From Dyadobacter sp. CY261 (GTDB taxonomy: Bacteria; Bacteroidota; Bacteroidia; Cytophagales; Spirosomataceae), in assembly GCF_021440085.1 (NCBI RefSeq), contig NZ_JAKCPW010000008.1, positions 248,001 to 312,000 on the forward strand: a stretch of 64,000 nucleotides of DNA. Reading direction: 5' to 3'. Below, piece after piece: positions 18,365 to 24,800 of this stretch. A model generated the notes under the pieces. It was not told the origin of the DNA and made no database searches. It was given only the letters and a program-made list of their open reading frames with translations. The translations under genes were made by a program, and so were the position numbers. Positions within the stretch are counted from its first letter, which is position 1; each line of letters begins with the position of its first letter.

Positions 18365-19531
18365 TTACTTATTATCAATCAATCCGCGCCCGCTTTTTCT
18401 GATCACGCCTTCCTTGGCAAGTTTCACTGAAAGCACGTCGAGGACGCCATTCACAAACTTACCACTTTTTGGTGTACTGTACCTTTTTGCAATCTCGATA
18501 AACTCATTTATGGTGACTTTCACGGGAATACCTGGAAAATGGATCAACTCGGCAAGTGCTGTTTTGAGGATAATGAGGTCCACCAATGCGACCCTTTCGA
18601 GCTCCCAGTTTTTAAGTTGATCTTCAAGATAAACATCGTACTGATCGCTTTCCCTTACCACGATTTTACACAATTCCTCCACAAAAGCCCTGTCCTCTTC
18701 CCAATCCTTGGTAAGCGGCGCGAGCTGGAATGTATGAGCAAGATCGGCCGTACGCAATGTCTTGATCGCAAGGCTGCGGATCAATTCCGCGTGATCGACC
18801 CAGTAAAGATCGCGTTGCTCGAGGTACTCAACTGAAATCTCGTGTTTGAGGATAACCTGCCGCAGCACGTGTTGAACCAGCTCCTGGTCCTCCTCCGGCG
18901 TGTGGGAAGCCGATTTACAGTAAGCTTCGTAAGTTTCGTCCTTCCGCAATGCATCCCGGTAAATCTTCCGGATCAGGTTCATTTCATCGGACCAGTTGAT
19001 GCCGCTGCGGATTATTTCTTCTGCCAGCGGCTTATCTTCCTGCAACACATTGATCACCCGATTGGAATCCAGTCCCGAATCTTTGGGGAATGGTGCCTCG
19101 GGATCTTCGTACCTGCGTTCGCGGTCGATTTTAGCCTGGTGCGCTAGTTCGATCAGTATCGAGAGAACCCTGATAAAATCGACGTAAATCGTTTCCGTCT
19201 CGTTCAAAACCCTTCTTACGAGTTTTTCTCCATCCGAATTAGTTTGCCGACTGTATGCCTCAAAAGCGCTTTGTGCCACTTTCAATACTTTCGCAGGAAT
19301 CTCCTCGTCGTCATTGGGCTTGCCATTCTTGATAAGCTCGTCGAGCGTCATGCTGGCCAACTGCTTCATTCCTGAGAGCTTTTTCTTGTCCTGGAACTCC
19401 ATTGAGTTAAGGTCGGGGGCAAAGGCTTCATCAATACGGTCGAGTGCCAGTAAACGGTTCGCATCGGCTGTAAGTTGCCGTGCATAAAGTGCCTGAACCG
19501 CCTTGGTTCTTAGTAATCTTCTATTCAGCAT
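18365..19531 (-). CDS. nusB: Transcription antitermination factor NusB, long Bacteroidota form
   Basis: The 388-residue protein starts MLNRRLLRTKAVQALYARQ and ends with the NusB core (VDLIILKTALAELIHFPGIPVKVTINEFIEIAKRYSTPKSGKFVNGVLD). E. coli NusB has about 140 residues; the extra internal helical region is, as I recall, normal in Bacteroidota. It binds boxA RNA with NusE in rRNA antitermination complexes. It heads the minus-strand run nusB, ytxH-like, DUF1573, yajC, ybbR-like, coaE. Confidence 0.93.
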   Translation of the reverse strand: MLNRRLLRTKAVQALYARQLTADANRLLALDRIDEAFAPDLNSMEFQDKKKLSGMKQLASMTLDELIKNGKPNDDEEIPAKVLKVAQSAFEAYSRQTNSDGEKLVRRVLNETETIYVDFIRVLSILIELAHQAKIDRERRYEDPEAPFPKDSGLDSNRVINVLQEDKPLAEEIIRSGINWSDEMNLIRKIYRDALRKDETYEAYCKSASHTPEEDQELVQHVLRQVILKHEISVEYLEQRDLYWVDHAELIRSLAIKTLRTADLAHTFQLAPLTKDWEEDRAFVEELCKIVVRESDQYDVYLEDQLKNWELERVALVDLIILKTALAELIHFPGIPVKVTINEFIEIAKRYSTPKSGKFVNGVLDVLSVKLAKEGVIRKSGRGLIDNK

Positions 19532-19640
19532 AAGCCGGAATACTATTTGGATAAAAGGTACAGTAAATCAAAGAACGTGTCTGCATGTTTTGCAAGGCCA
19601 TTCTGCCTGTACCTCGCATTAGTTGTTTTGAAATTGACCG

Positions 19641-19648
19641 CAAAATTA
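19641..19648 (-). promoter_or_regulatory. Candidate -7 box (TAATTTTG) for the nusB operon
   Basis: The minus strand reads TAATTTTG, a perfect TAnnTTTG match, 109 bp upstream of the nusB ATG in the divergent spacer. A possible TTG lies only 14 bp further upstream, shorter than usual. Confidence 0.35.
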
Positions 19649-19689
19649 GACTATTTTGTTCACAATCGGAAAATTGGGACGCGAGGTTT

Positions 19690-19697
19690 TAACTTTG
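19690..19697 (+). promoter_or_regulatory. Candidate -7 box (TAACTTTG) for the ABC exporter
   Basis: TAACTTTG matches the Bacteroidota -7 consensus and lies 67 bp upstream of the GTG start of the ABC exporter. A TTG occurs 13 bp upstream, which is closer than usual. The spacer between nusB and the exporter (19532-19764) contains no gene. Confidence 0.4.
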
Positions 19698-19764
19698 CAA
19701 CGTTTTAACAAAATAGGATGTTGGCTAGAAAGCCCCCAGCACGGCTGATCAAAAATTTGAACTG

Positions 19765-21546
19765 GTGAAAGCTTTAAAGTCGCTCAACAAATATTTGTGG
19801 AAATACAAATGGTATCTCATCCTGGGTATCATTTTTACGATCATATCCAATCTTTTCGGCATTATCCCGGCTCAGCTGGTGCGTTACGCACTTGACCTGG
19901 TAATTGAAACGCTCGATATTTATTACCTTTTTAATGGCTCGTCGCTGCAAGGCGATATGTATGACATTTTCGCGTTCAGCATCCTGCTCTACGGGTTACT
20001 GATCCTGCTGATGGCGCTGCTCAAAGGGATATTTCTTTTCCTGGTACGGCAAACGATCATCGTCATGTCGCGGCACATAGAGTTTGAGCTCAAAAACGAC
20101 ATTTACCAGCATTACCAAACACTCCCGGCCGCATTCTTCCGTCGCCACAGCACCGGCGATCTCATGGCCCGCATTTCGGAAGACGTCAGCAATGTCCGCA
20201 TTTACGTGGGCCCTGCGCTGATGTACGGCATCAACCTTATCGTGTTGTTCTTTCTGGTGATTTCCTACATGGTTTCGGTTAGTCCAAAACTTACATTTTA
20301 CGTTTTACTGCCGCTTCCAGTATTGTCGATCAGCGTGTATGTGGTCAACAGCATGATCATGAAGCGGTCGCAGGAGATCCAGAAGCAACTTTCCGCACTC
20401 TCAACTTATGTACAGGAAGCATTTTCGGGAATCCGGGTTATTAAATCATTTGTCCAGGAAGATCGTTCTTTTTCCAACTTTGAGAAGGAAGCGGAAATTT
20501 TCAAAACCAAATCGCTGAGTCTTACCAGAGTCGACTCATTTTTCTATCCCGTAATTCTCCTCTTAATCGGCCTGAGTAACATCCTGGTCATTTATGTAGG
20601 CGGCCAGGAAATTATCAGTGGCCGGTTGACGCCGGGTAACATTACCGAGTTTATCCTTTATGTCAACATCCTGACATGGCCGGTAATGGCATTGGGATGG
20701 ACCACTAGCCAAATACAGCGTGCGGCCTCGTCGCAGACACGTATTAATGAGTTTTTGAATGAAAAAACACCGCTCGTTTCAGAGAAAAATCTTGAAAAAG
20801 CGGTAAAAGGAAAAATAGCATTCCGCCACGTCGGATTCGTTTATCCCGATTCAGGTATTAAAGCATTGCATGACTTCGACCTGACGGTGGAAGCTGGCGA
20901 ATCCGTGGCGATCCTCGGCACAACCGGGTCGGGCAAAAGTACACTGGCACATTTGCTCTGTCGCCTGTACGATCCAACCGAAGGTCAGATATTGATCGAC
21001 GACATCCCTTTAAGAGACTACGACGTCCGCGGTTACCGCCGCCAGATCGGCTATGTACCACAGGATGTGTTCCTGTTTTCAGACAGCATTCAGAACAATG
21101 TCCGCTTTGGCACGGAGAATATGCCTTTCGAAAGGATTGAGCAGGCTGTGAAGGACGCCGATCTTTACAACAACATCAAAGATTTCCCCCAAGGCTTTGA
21201 AACTATGCTCGGCGAGCGAGGCATTACGCTGTCCGGTGGGCAAAAACAACGCCTTTCAATAGCCCGTGCCATCGCTCGCGACCCAAGAATCCTTGTCCTC
21301 GATGACTGCCTTTCGGCCGTAGACACCAACACCGAAAACATCATCCTGAACAACATGAAACGCATCATGGACCAGCGCACATCCGTGATTATTTCTCACC
21401 GCGTTTCCTCTGCCAAGCTAGCCGACAAGATCGTCGTCCTCGACGAAGGCCGCATTGTAGAGCAGGGCACACATTCGGAGTTAATGGCGTCGAATGGCGC
21501 CTATAAAGAGCTGTATGAGAAGCAGTTGACTTCAGAGGAAGTGTAA
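19765..21546 (+). CDS. ABC exporter, fused membrane and ATPase domains (MsbA/multidrug type)
   Basis: The 593-residue half-transporter has six membrane helices (residues ~1-320) and one nucleotide-binding domain. Walker A GTTGSGKST is at 385-393, followed by a Q-loop VPQDVFLF, signature LSGGQKQR and Walker B ILVLDDCLSAVD. The residue after the Walker B Asp513 is Asp514, where active exporters have the catalytic Glu. Family knowledge: this change marks the degenerate site of heterodimeric exporters such as TM287/288, yet no partner gene is adjacent. GTG is the only plausible start. Substrate unknown (lipid or drug). Confidence 0.94.
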   Translation: MKALKSLNKYLWKYKWYLILGIIFTIISNLFGIIPAQLVRYALDLVIETLDIYYLFNGSSLQGDMYDIFAFSILLYGLLILLMALLKGIFLFLVRQTIIVMSRHIEFELKNDIYQHYQTLPAAFFRRHSTGDLMARISEDVSNVRIYVGPALMYGINLIVLFFLVISYMVSVSPKLTFYVLLPLPVLSISVYVVNSMIMKRSQEIQKQLSALSTYVQEAFSGIRVIKSFVQEDRSFSNFEKEAEIFKTKSLSLTRVDSFFYPVILLLIGLSNILVIYVGGQEIISGRLTPGNITEFILYVNILTWPVMALGWTTSQIQRAASSQTRINEFLNEKTPLVSEKNLEKAVKGKIAFRHVGFVYPDSGIKALHDFDLTVEAGESVAILGTTGSGKSTLAHLLCRLYDPTEGQILIDDIPLRDYDVRGYRRQIGYVPQDVFLFSDSIQNNVRFGTENMPFERIEQAVKDADLYNNIKDFPQGFETMLGERGITLSGGQKQRLSIARAIARDPRILVLDDCLSAVDTNTENIILNNMKRIMDQRTSVIISHRVSSAKLADKIVVLDEGRIVEQGTHSELMASNGAYKELYEKQLTSEEV

Positions 21547-21560
21547 AAAACAACCTGCGC

Positions 21561-21590
21561 TTGAATTGCAATAGTGATTAATTAACTTTG
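21561..21590 (+). promoter_or_regulatory. Promoter of the PIN toxin-antitoxin operon (TTG-N19-TAACTTTG)
   Basis: TTG (21561-21563) and TAACTTTG (21583-21590) are separated by 19 bp, the best -33/-7 pair seen in the window. Transcription should begin near 21597, only a few bases before the first ATG at 21602, which favours the second in-frame ATG at 21620 as the antitoxin start. Confidence 0.6.
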
Positions 21591-21619
21591 GATATTCATA
21601 AATGTTAAATAATCACGCT

Positions 21620-21823
21620 ATGCAATACACAATTAAAGTGGACATCGTCAGTGACAAAGCATTAGATCTTTTAAAGAACCTCGAAGATCTGCACCTTATT
21701 CGCCTGCACGAAAGCAGCCTACAAGTTAAGGATACAAGCGCCATACGCTTCCTGAAAGGCAAAATGACGAAACAATCTCCCGAGGAAATCGAGCGTCAGT
21801 TTAAAGAACTGCGCGGTAAATGA
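21620..21823 (+). CDS. Antitoxin of a type II PIN-domain toxin pair
   Basis: Starting at 21620 (MQYTIKVDIVSDKALDLL) the protein has 67 residues; an ATG six codons upstream would sit almost at the predicted transcription start. It has a beta-alpha N-terminus and a C-terminal tail rich in charge (KMTKQSPEEIERQFKELRGK) that could wrap the toxin. No standard AbrB or ribbon-helix-helix motif is evident. It overlaps the toxin gene by 4 bp (ATGA), as is usual for such pairs. Confidence 0.8.
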   Translation: MQYTIKVDIVSDKALDLLKNLEDLHLIRLHESSLQVKDTSAIRFLKGKMTKQSPEEIERQFKELRGK

Positions 21824-22215
21824 ATCAAGCCTATCTCTGGGATACCAATATTGCCGTTTACTATCTCCAACAACAGCTTCCTCCCTACGCGGAGAAGGTG
21901 CTGGATGAGATTGCCCAAAGTACTCGAATCTGTTTTTCGATAATCACGGAAATAGAATTATTCGGCTGGAAAACAGCCACTCCCTTTGACTTTGATTTAA
22001 TTAGTCTATTTGTAGACCTATGCCTTTTATTTGAAGTCGATAAGGATATCAGGAAAAAAGCTGCGGAGCTGCGGAGACGACACAACTTGGAATTACTCGA
22101 CGCCATTATCGTAGCGACCGCAATAGTTCATGGAATGACCTTAATTACAAACAATACCGTAGATTTCGCTGCTATCGAAAATCTGCGCTTGCTTAATCCT
22201 TTTGATCCGCAATAG
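21820..22215 (+). CDS. VapC-like PIN-domain ribonuclease toxin
   Basis: The 131-residue protein is a complete PIN domain. The acidic residues that bind metal are all present: Asp8 in YLWDTN, Glu44 in IITEIEL, Asp94 in LELLDAIIVATA and Asp115 in TNNTVDF. Family knowledge: VapC proteins cleave tRNA or rRNA and are held inactive by the upstream-encoded antitoxin, which overlaps by 4 bp. The pair looks intact, unlike the two relic toxin-antitoxin loci elsewhere in this window. Confidence 0.92.
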   Translation: MNQAYLWDTNIAVYYLQQQLPPYAEKVLDEIAQSTRICFSIITEIELFGWKTATPFDFDLISLFVDLCLLFEVDKDIRKKAAELRRRHNLELLDAIIVATAIVHGMTLITNNTVDFAAIENLRLLNPFDPQ

Positions 22216-22226
22216 TCATTACAACC

Positions 22227-22988
22227 CTATTTAACGAGCTTCTTCATCTCCTGCCTCAACTCCCGCATTTCCTGATGCAGGCTTAGCAAGCTTATTTCCG
22301 TTTTATCTGCTTCAAGATCGAAACTCAATTTACTATTCACCTGCCAAACCTCGCGGATTTCGTTGCGATCGACGCGAATGGGCGCGTAATCAGGATTGAG
22401 CGAAATGAGATTGACGTATGACGAATCCTTTTCCTTTCTGAGTTTCTTGACCAACACACTTTCGACCGTGACGATCACGTACATATTCTTGTCGCTTAGA
22501 CCATCCCAGTCGTCCACTGCGCGGGCCCAAATCCATTCGCCGGATTGCAGCGCGGGCATCATACTATCGCCATCCACCTGAAAGCCTCTGAATGTGGCGT
22601 TGCGGTATTCCGGAAGCGGAATTGTGAACGCAGGCAGGCTCTCAAACCATTGGGCATCGCCGATATTGTTAGGATACCCCGCGGCGGCCTTCGCGCTGAC
22701 AAGCACAATATTGTCCTTGCCAGCCTGATCGACCGTTACGACCTTAGGATTGACAAACACGCGGTCGGTGTAGAGGTATTTCTGAGAACTGTCGCCAAAC
22801 AGCCAGAGCGGATTGATATGGTACTTTTTGAGCAGTTCTTTTACCACCTGCCCGGGGATGCGCGTGCGGCCGCGCTCGATATCGGCCGTAGTGGCACTGA
22901 TCCCTAATTCCTCCGCAAACGCCGATTGAGTCAGGTTAAGCTCTTCCCTGACTTGCTTAAAACGCCTGTATTCCTCATCAATCGCCAT
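22227..22988 (-). CDS. XRE-type repressor with S24 (LexA/UmuD-like) self-cleavage domain
   Basis: The 253-residue protein combines an N-terminal helix-turn-helix (residues ~8-46: REELNLTQSAFAEELGISAT) with an S24 peptidase domain. The cleavage site is probably Ala103-Gly104 (AKAAAGYP). The nucleophile is Ser142 in VDGDSMMPAL and the general base Lys181 in VLVKKL. A C-terminal helix with heptad character (LLSLHQEMRELRQEMKKL) could add oligomerisation. Family knowledge: activated RecA stimulates autocleavage and derepression. It is divergent from the DinB-type polymerase gene, with an operator array between. Confidence 0.93.
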   Translation of the reverse strand: MAIDEEYRRFKQVREELNLTQSAFAEELGISATTADIERGRTRIPGQVVKELLKKYHINPLWLFGDSSQKYLYTDRVFVNPKVVTVDQAGKDNIVLVSAKAAAGYPNNIGDAQWFESLPAFTIPLPEYRNATFRGFQVDGDSMMPALQSGEWIWARAVDDWDGLSDKNMYVIVTVESVLVKKLRKEKDSSYVNLISLNPDYAPIRVDRNEIREVWQVNSKLSFDLEADKTEISLLSLHQEMRELRQEMKKLVK

Positions 22989-23028
22989 TTTCGTGTGCTT
23001 GTTATTGGTTGACCATTCCTTGATATCT

Positions 23029-23036
23029 CAAACCTA
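23029..23036 (-). promoter_or_regulatory. Candidate -7 box (TAGGTTTG) of the S24 repressor gene
   Basis: The minus strand reads TAGGTTTG, a perfect TAnnTTTG match, about 40 bp upstream of the repressor ATG. Operator 1 (23046-23057) lies just upstream of it, between where -7 and -33 contacts should fall, so the repressor probably regulates itself. No canonical -33 TTTG is evident. Confidence 0.5.
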
Positions 23037-23045
23037 CAAAAATTT

Positions 23046-23117
23046 TGGAATATTTCCTTTTAACAGATGGATATGATCCATATATTTGGAATAAATCCAT
23101 AATTTTGTAAAAACTCC
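23046..23117. promoter_or_regulatory. Operator array of the S24 repressor: TGGA-N5-TCC, three copies plus one weak
   Basis: TGGAATATTTCC (23046-23057), TGGATATGATCC (23068-23079) and TGGAATAAATCC (23087-23098) share TGGA-N5-TCC. The middle one is part of a perfect ATGGAT-ATG-ATCCAT dyad. A fourth site, TGTAAAAACTCC (23106-23117), has one mismatch and ends 7 bp before the polymerase GTG. Start-to-start spacing is 22, 19 and 19 bp, close to two helical turns. The array fills the spacer between two divergent promoters. That the S24 protein binds it is inference from position. Confidence 0.75.
23100..23107 (+). promoter_or_regulatory. Candidate -7 box (TAATTTTG) of the DinB-type polymerase gene
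   Basis: TAATTTTG fits TAnnTTTG and sits between operators 3 and 4. Transcription would start near 23114, leaving a leader of about 10 bases before the GTG at 23125. No clear -33 box is present where operators 2 and 3 lie. Confidence 0.45.
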
Positions 23118-23124
23118 AAATACA

Positions 23125-24354
23125 GTGGACCGTGCGATATTACATTTTGACCTGGATACCTTTTTCGTATCCGTAGAACGCAAGCTGGACAGCCAGCTCG
23201 AAAACAAACCTATTCTGGTGGGAGGAACGGGCGATCGGGGAGTTGTAGCGGCCTGCAGTTACGAGACGAGGAAATTTGGCGTACACTCGGGTATGCCTAT
23301 GAAAATGGCCAAAATGCTTTGTCCGGAAGCAACGGTGATCCGAGGGAACGGGGAAACATATTCAAAGCATTCCAAGGTGGTTAGCGAGATTATCAGTGAA
23401 AATGTGCCCGTATTCGAGAAAGCAAGCATCGACGAGTTCTATGCGGATTTGTCGGGAATGGACAAGTATCACAATTGCTATGGAATGGCGAGCGAGCTCC
23501 GTCAGCGCATTATCCGGGAAACCGGCCTGCCTATTTCCTTTGGTCTTTCAACCAACAAGCTGGTTTCAAAGGTCGCGACGGGGGAGGCCAAACCCAATAA
23601 TCAGTTGCAAATAGAAGCCGGGCAGGAAAAACCTTTTCTCGCGCCAATGGAAGTGCAGAAAATACCGATGGTAGGTGAAAAGATGAACCGGACATTAAAC
23701 AACCTCGGCATCCGGTATGTCAAAACAATCCAGGAAATGCCGATGGAAGTGATGGGACAGGTTTTGGGTAAAAATGGCATCGGGCTCTGGAACCGGGCCA
23801 ACGGGCGCGACGACTCCCCGATTATCCCTTTCCACGAGCGCAAGTCCATTTCCAGCGAGCGCACTTTCGGGCGCGACACCGGCGACGTGCGCAAAATGCG
23901 GGAAATGGTGAGAGCAATGGCCGAAACGCTTGCATTCCAGTTGCGGACGGGCAATAAACTGACATCCTGCGTCTCGGTAAAAATCCGCTATTCCGATTTC
24001 AATACATTTTCAAAACAGCTGAAAATAGCATATACCTCGGCTGACCACGTGCTTATTCCGCATATCGAACGGCTATTCGACCAGCTTTATAACCGGCGGA
24101 TGATGGTCAGGCTTGTAGGGATCAGTTTCAGCGACCTCGTGACGGGTAACTACCAGATCAACCTGTTCGACGACACGGAAGAGCGGCTGAACCTGTATCA
24201 GGCGATGGATTACATTAAAACCAAATATGCTTATAACAAGGATGGTGATCAGATCCTGACCTGGGCAAGTACCATGGGAATCTCAGATATCGGCGCTATG
24301 GGAAACCCGTTCAACGGCGAACCACCGATTATCCCGGCGCACCGGAATGCTTAG
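23125..24354 (+). CDS. dinB: Y-family DNA polymerase (DinB/Pol IV type)
   Basis: The 409-residue protein starts with GTG; an in-frame stop a few codons upstream leaves no alternative. Catalytic residues are visible: Asp9 in HFDLDTFF, and Asp103-Glu104 in SIDEFYADL. VVAACSYETRKFGVHSGMPM and GLPISFGLSTNKLVSKVA are finger and palm signatures. A helix-hairpin-helix region and little-finger domain follow. QINLF at residues 344-348 fits the sliding-clamp-binding motif. It performs translesion synthesis. Its promoter region carries the S24 operators, and a second DnaE lies downstream. Confidence 0.95.
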   Translation: MDRAILHFDLDTFFVSVERKLDSQLENKPILVGGTGDRGVVAACSYETRKFGVHSGMPMKMAKMLCPEATVIRGNGETYSKHSKVVSEIISENVPVFEKASIDEFYADLSGMDKYHNCYGMASELRQRIIRETGLPISFGLSTNKLVSKVATGEAKPNNQLQIEAGQEKPFLAPMEVQKIPMVGEKMNRTLNNLGIRYVKTIQEMPMEVMGQVLGKNGIGLWNRANGRDDSPIIPFHERKSISSERTFGRDTGDVRKMREMVRAMAETLAFQLRTGNKLTSCVSVKIRYSDFNTFSKQLKIAYTSADHVLIPHIERLFDQLYNRRMMVRLVGISFSDLVTGNYQINLFDDTEERLNLYQAMDYIKTKYAYNKDGDQILTWASTMGISDIGAMGNPFNGEPPIIPAHRNA

Positions 24355-24355
24355 C

Positions 24356-24580
24356 TTACGCAGCCTCAGACCGCAATGTTTTTATTTTACTCAATTCCTC
24401 GAAAATCAAATGCTGTTCTTCTTCCAAGTCATAATCATCCTGCAAGCCCAGCCAGAATTTGGGTGTTGTCCCGAAATATTTGCTGAAACGCAATGCTGTG
24501 TCGGCTGTGATACGTCTCCGCCCTTTGATAATTTCACTGATGCGCGTCTGAGGAATACCAGTGTCCTTCGCCAACCGGCT
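24356..24580 (-). pseudogene. Relic of a HigA-type antitoxin (N-terminus deleted)
   Basis: The minus frame reads SRLAKDTGIPQTRISEIIKG, then RRRITADTALRFSKYFGT and FWLGLQDDYDLEEEQ. This is the XRE helix-turn-helix and C-terminus of HigA antitoxins. The usual first ~28 residues, including the HPGE-containing start, are missing. Immediately upstream the sequence belongs to HigB in another frame, and there is no ATG. The stop codon lies one base from the end of the polymerase gene. It is therefore a fragment left by an internal deletion. Confidence 0.75.
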
Positions 24581-24741
24581 AAATGGTTTGACGGAGGAAT
24601 GCGCAGATCTGCCAGGTTTTGTGAGTTATGAAGCATTCTTAATTTCCTTCTGCCCACTTGTTGTATTTCCAACGGCATTTTTCCGACCCTCTCTCCAAGC
24701 CATATTTTTTCGGCGTCCTTGGATGAAAAATTTAAGATCAT
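24580..24741 (-). pseudogene. Relic of a HigB (RelE-superfamily) toxin, C-terminal half deleted
   Basis: The ATG at 24741 opens a frame with the HigB N-terminus: MILNFSSKDAEKIWLGERVG, then RRKLRMLHNSQNLADLRIPP and SNHL. The expected second half (Gly-rich turn, SIRINxQWRICF strand, catalytic residues) is absent; after residue 54 the frame runs out of register over the HigA remnant. Deletion of roughly 190 bp would explain both fragments. Upstream, the minus strand keeps a good promoter: TTTG-N21-TACTTTTG ending at 24763. Confidence 0.75.
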
Positions 24742-24762
24742 ACCGACTCGCGTTAGTGACGT

Positions 24763-24798
24763 CAAAAGTAAGTATCCGGTTTCGTATTTTTCAAATAC
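24763..24798 (-). promoter_or_regulatory. Promoter and dyad upstream of the HigBA relic and dnaE
   Basis: On the minus strand TTTG and TACTTTTG (24763-24770) are 21 bp apart, a good -33/-7 pair for the HigB relic. The -33 box lies inside a perfect dyad GTATTT-TTC-AAATAC (24784-24798), which ends 2 bp before the ATG of dnaE on the other strand. It resembles an autoregulatory antitoxin operator that survived the loss of its genes (inference). No TGGA-N5-TCC site is present here. Confidence 0.5.
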
Positions 24799-24800
24799 TC

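Noticed and set aside
22227-24354. Interpretation of the S24 repressor region as prophage
   Set aside because: No integrase, structural or lysis genes are nearby; the neighbours are repair polymerases, which explain the S24 protein better.
24561-24800. An 80-codon in-frame extension upstream of dnaE
   Set aside because: It is antisense to the HigB relic, shows no DnaE homology, and the PHP domain starts cleanly at the ATG at 24801.
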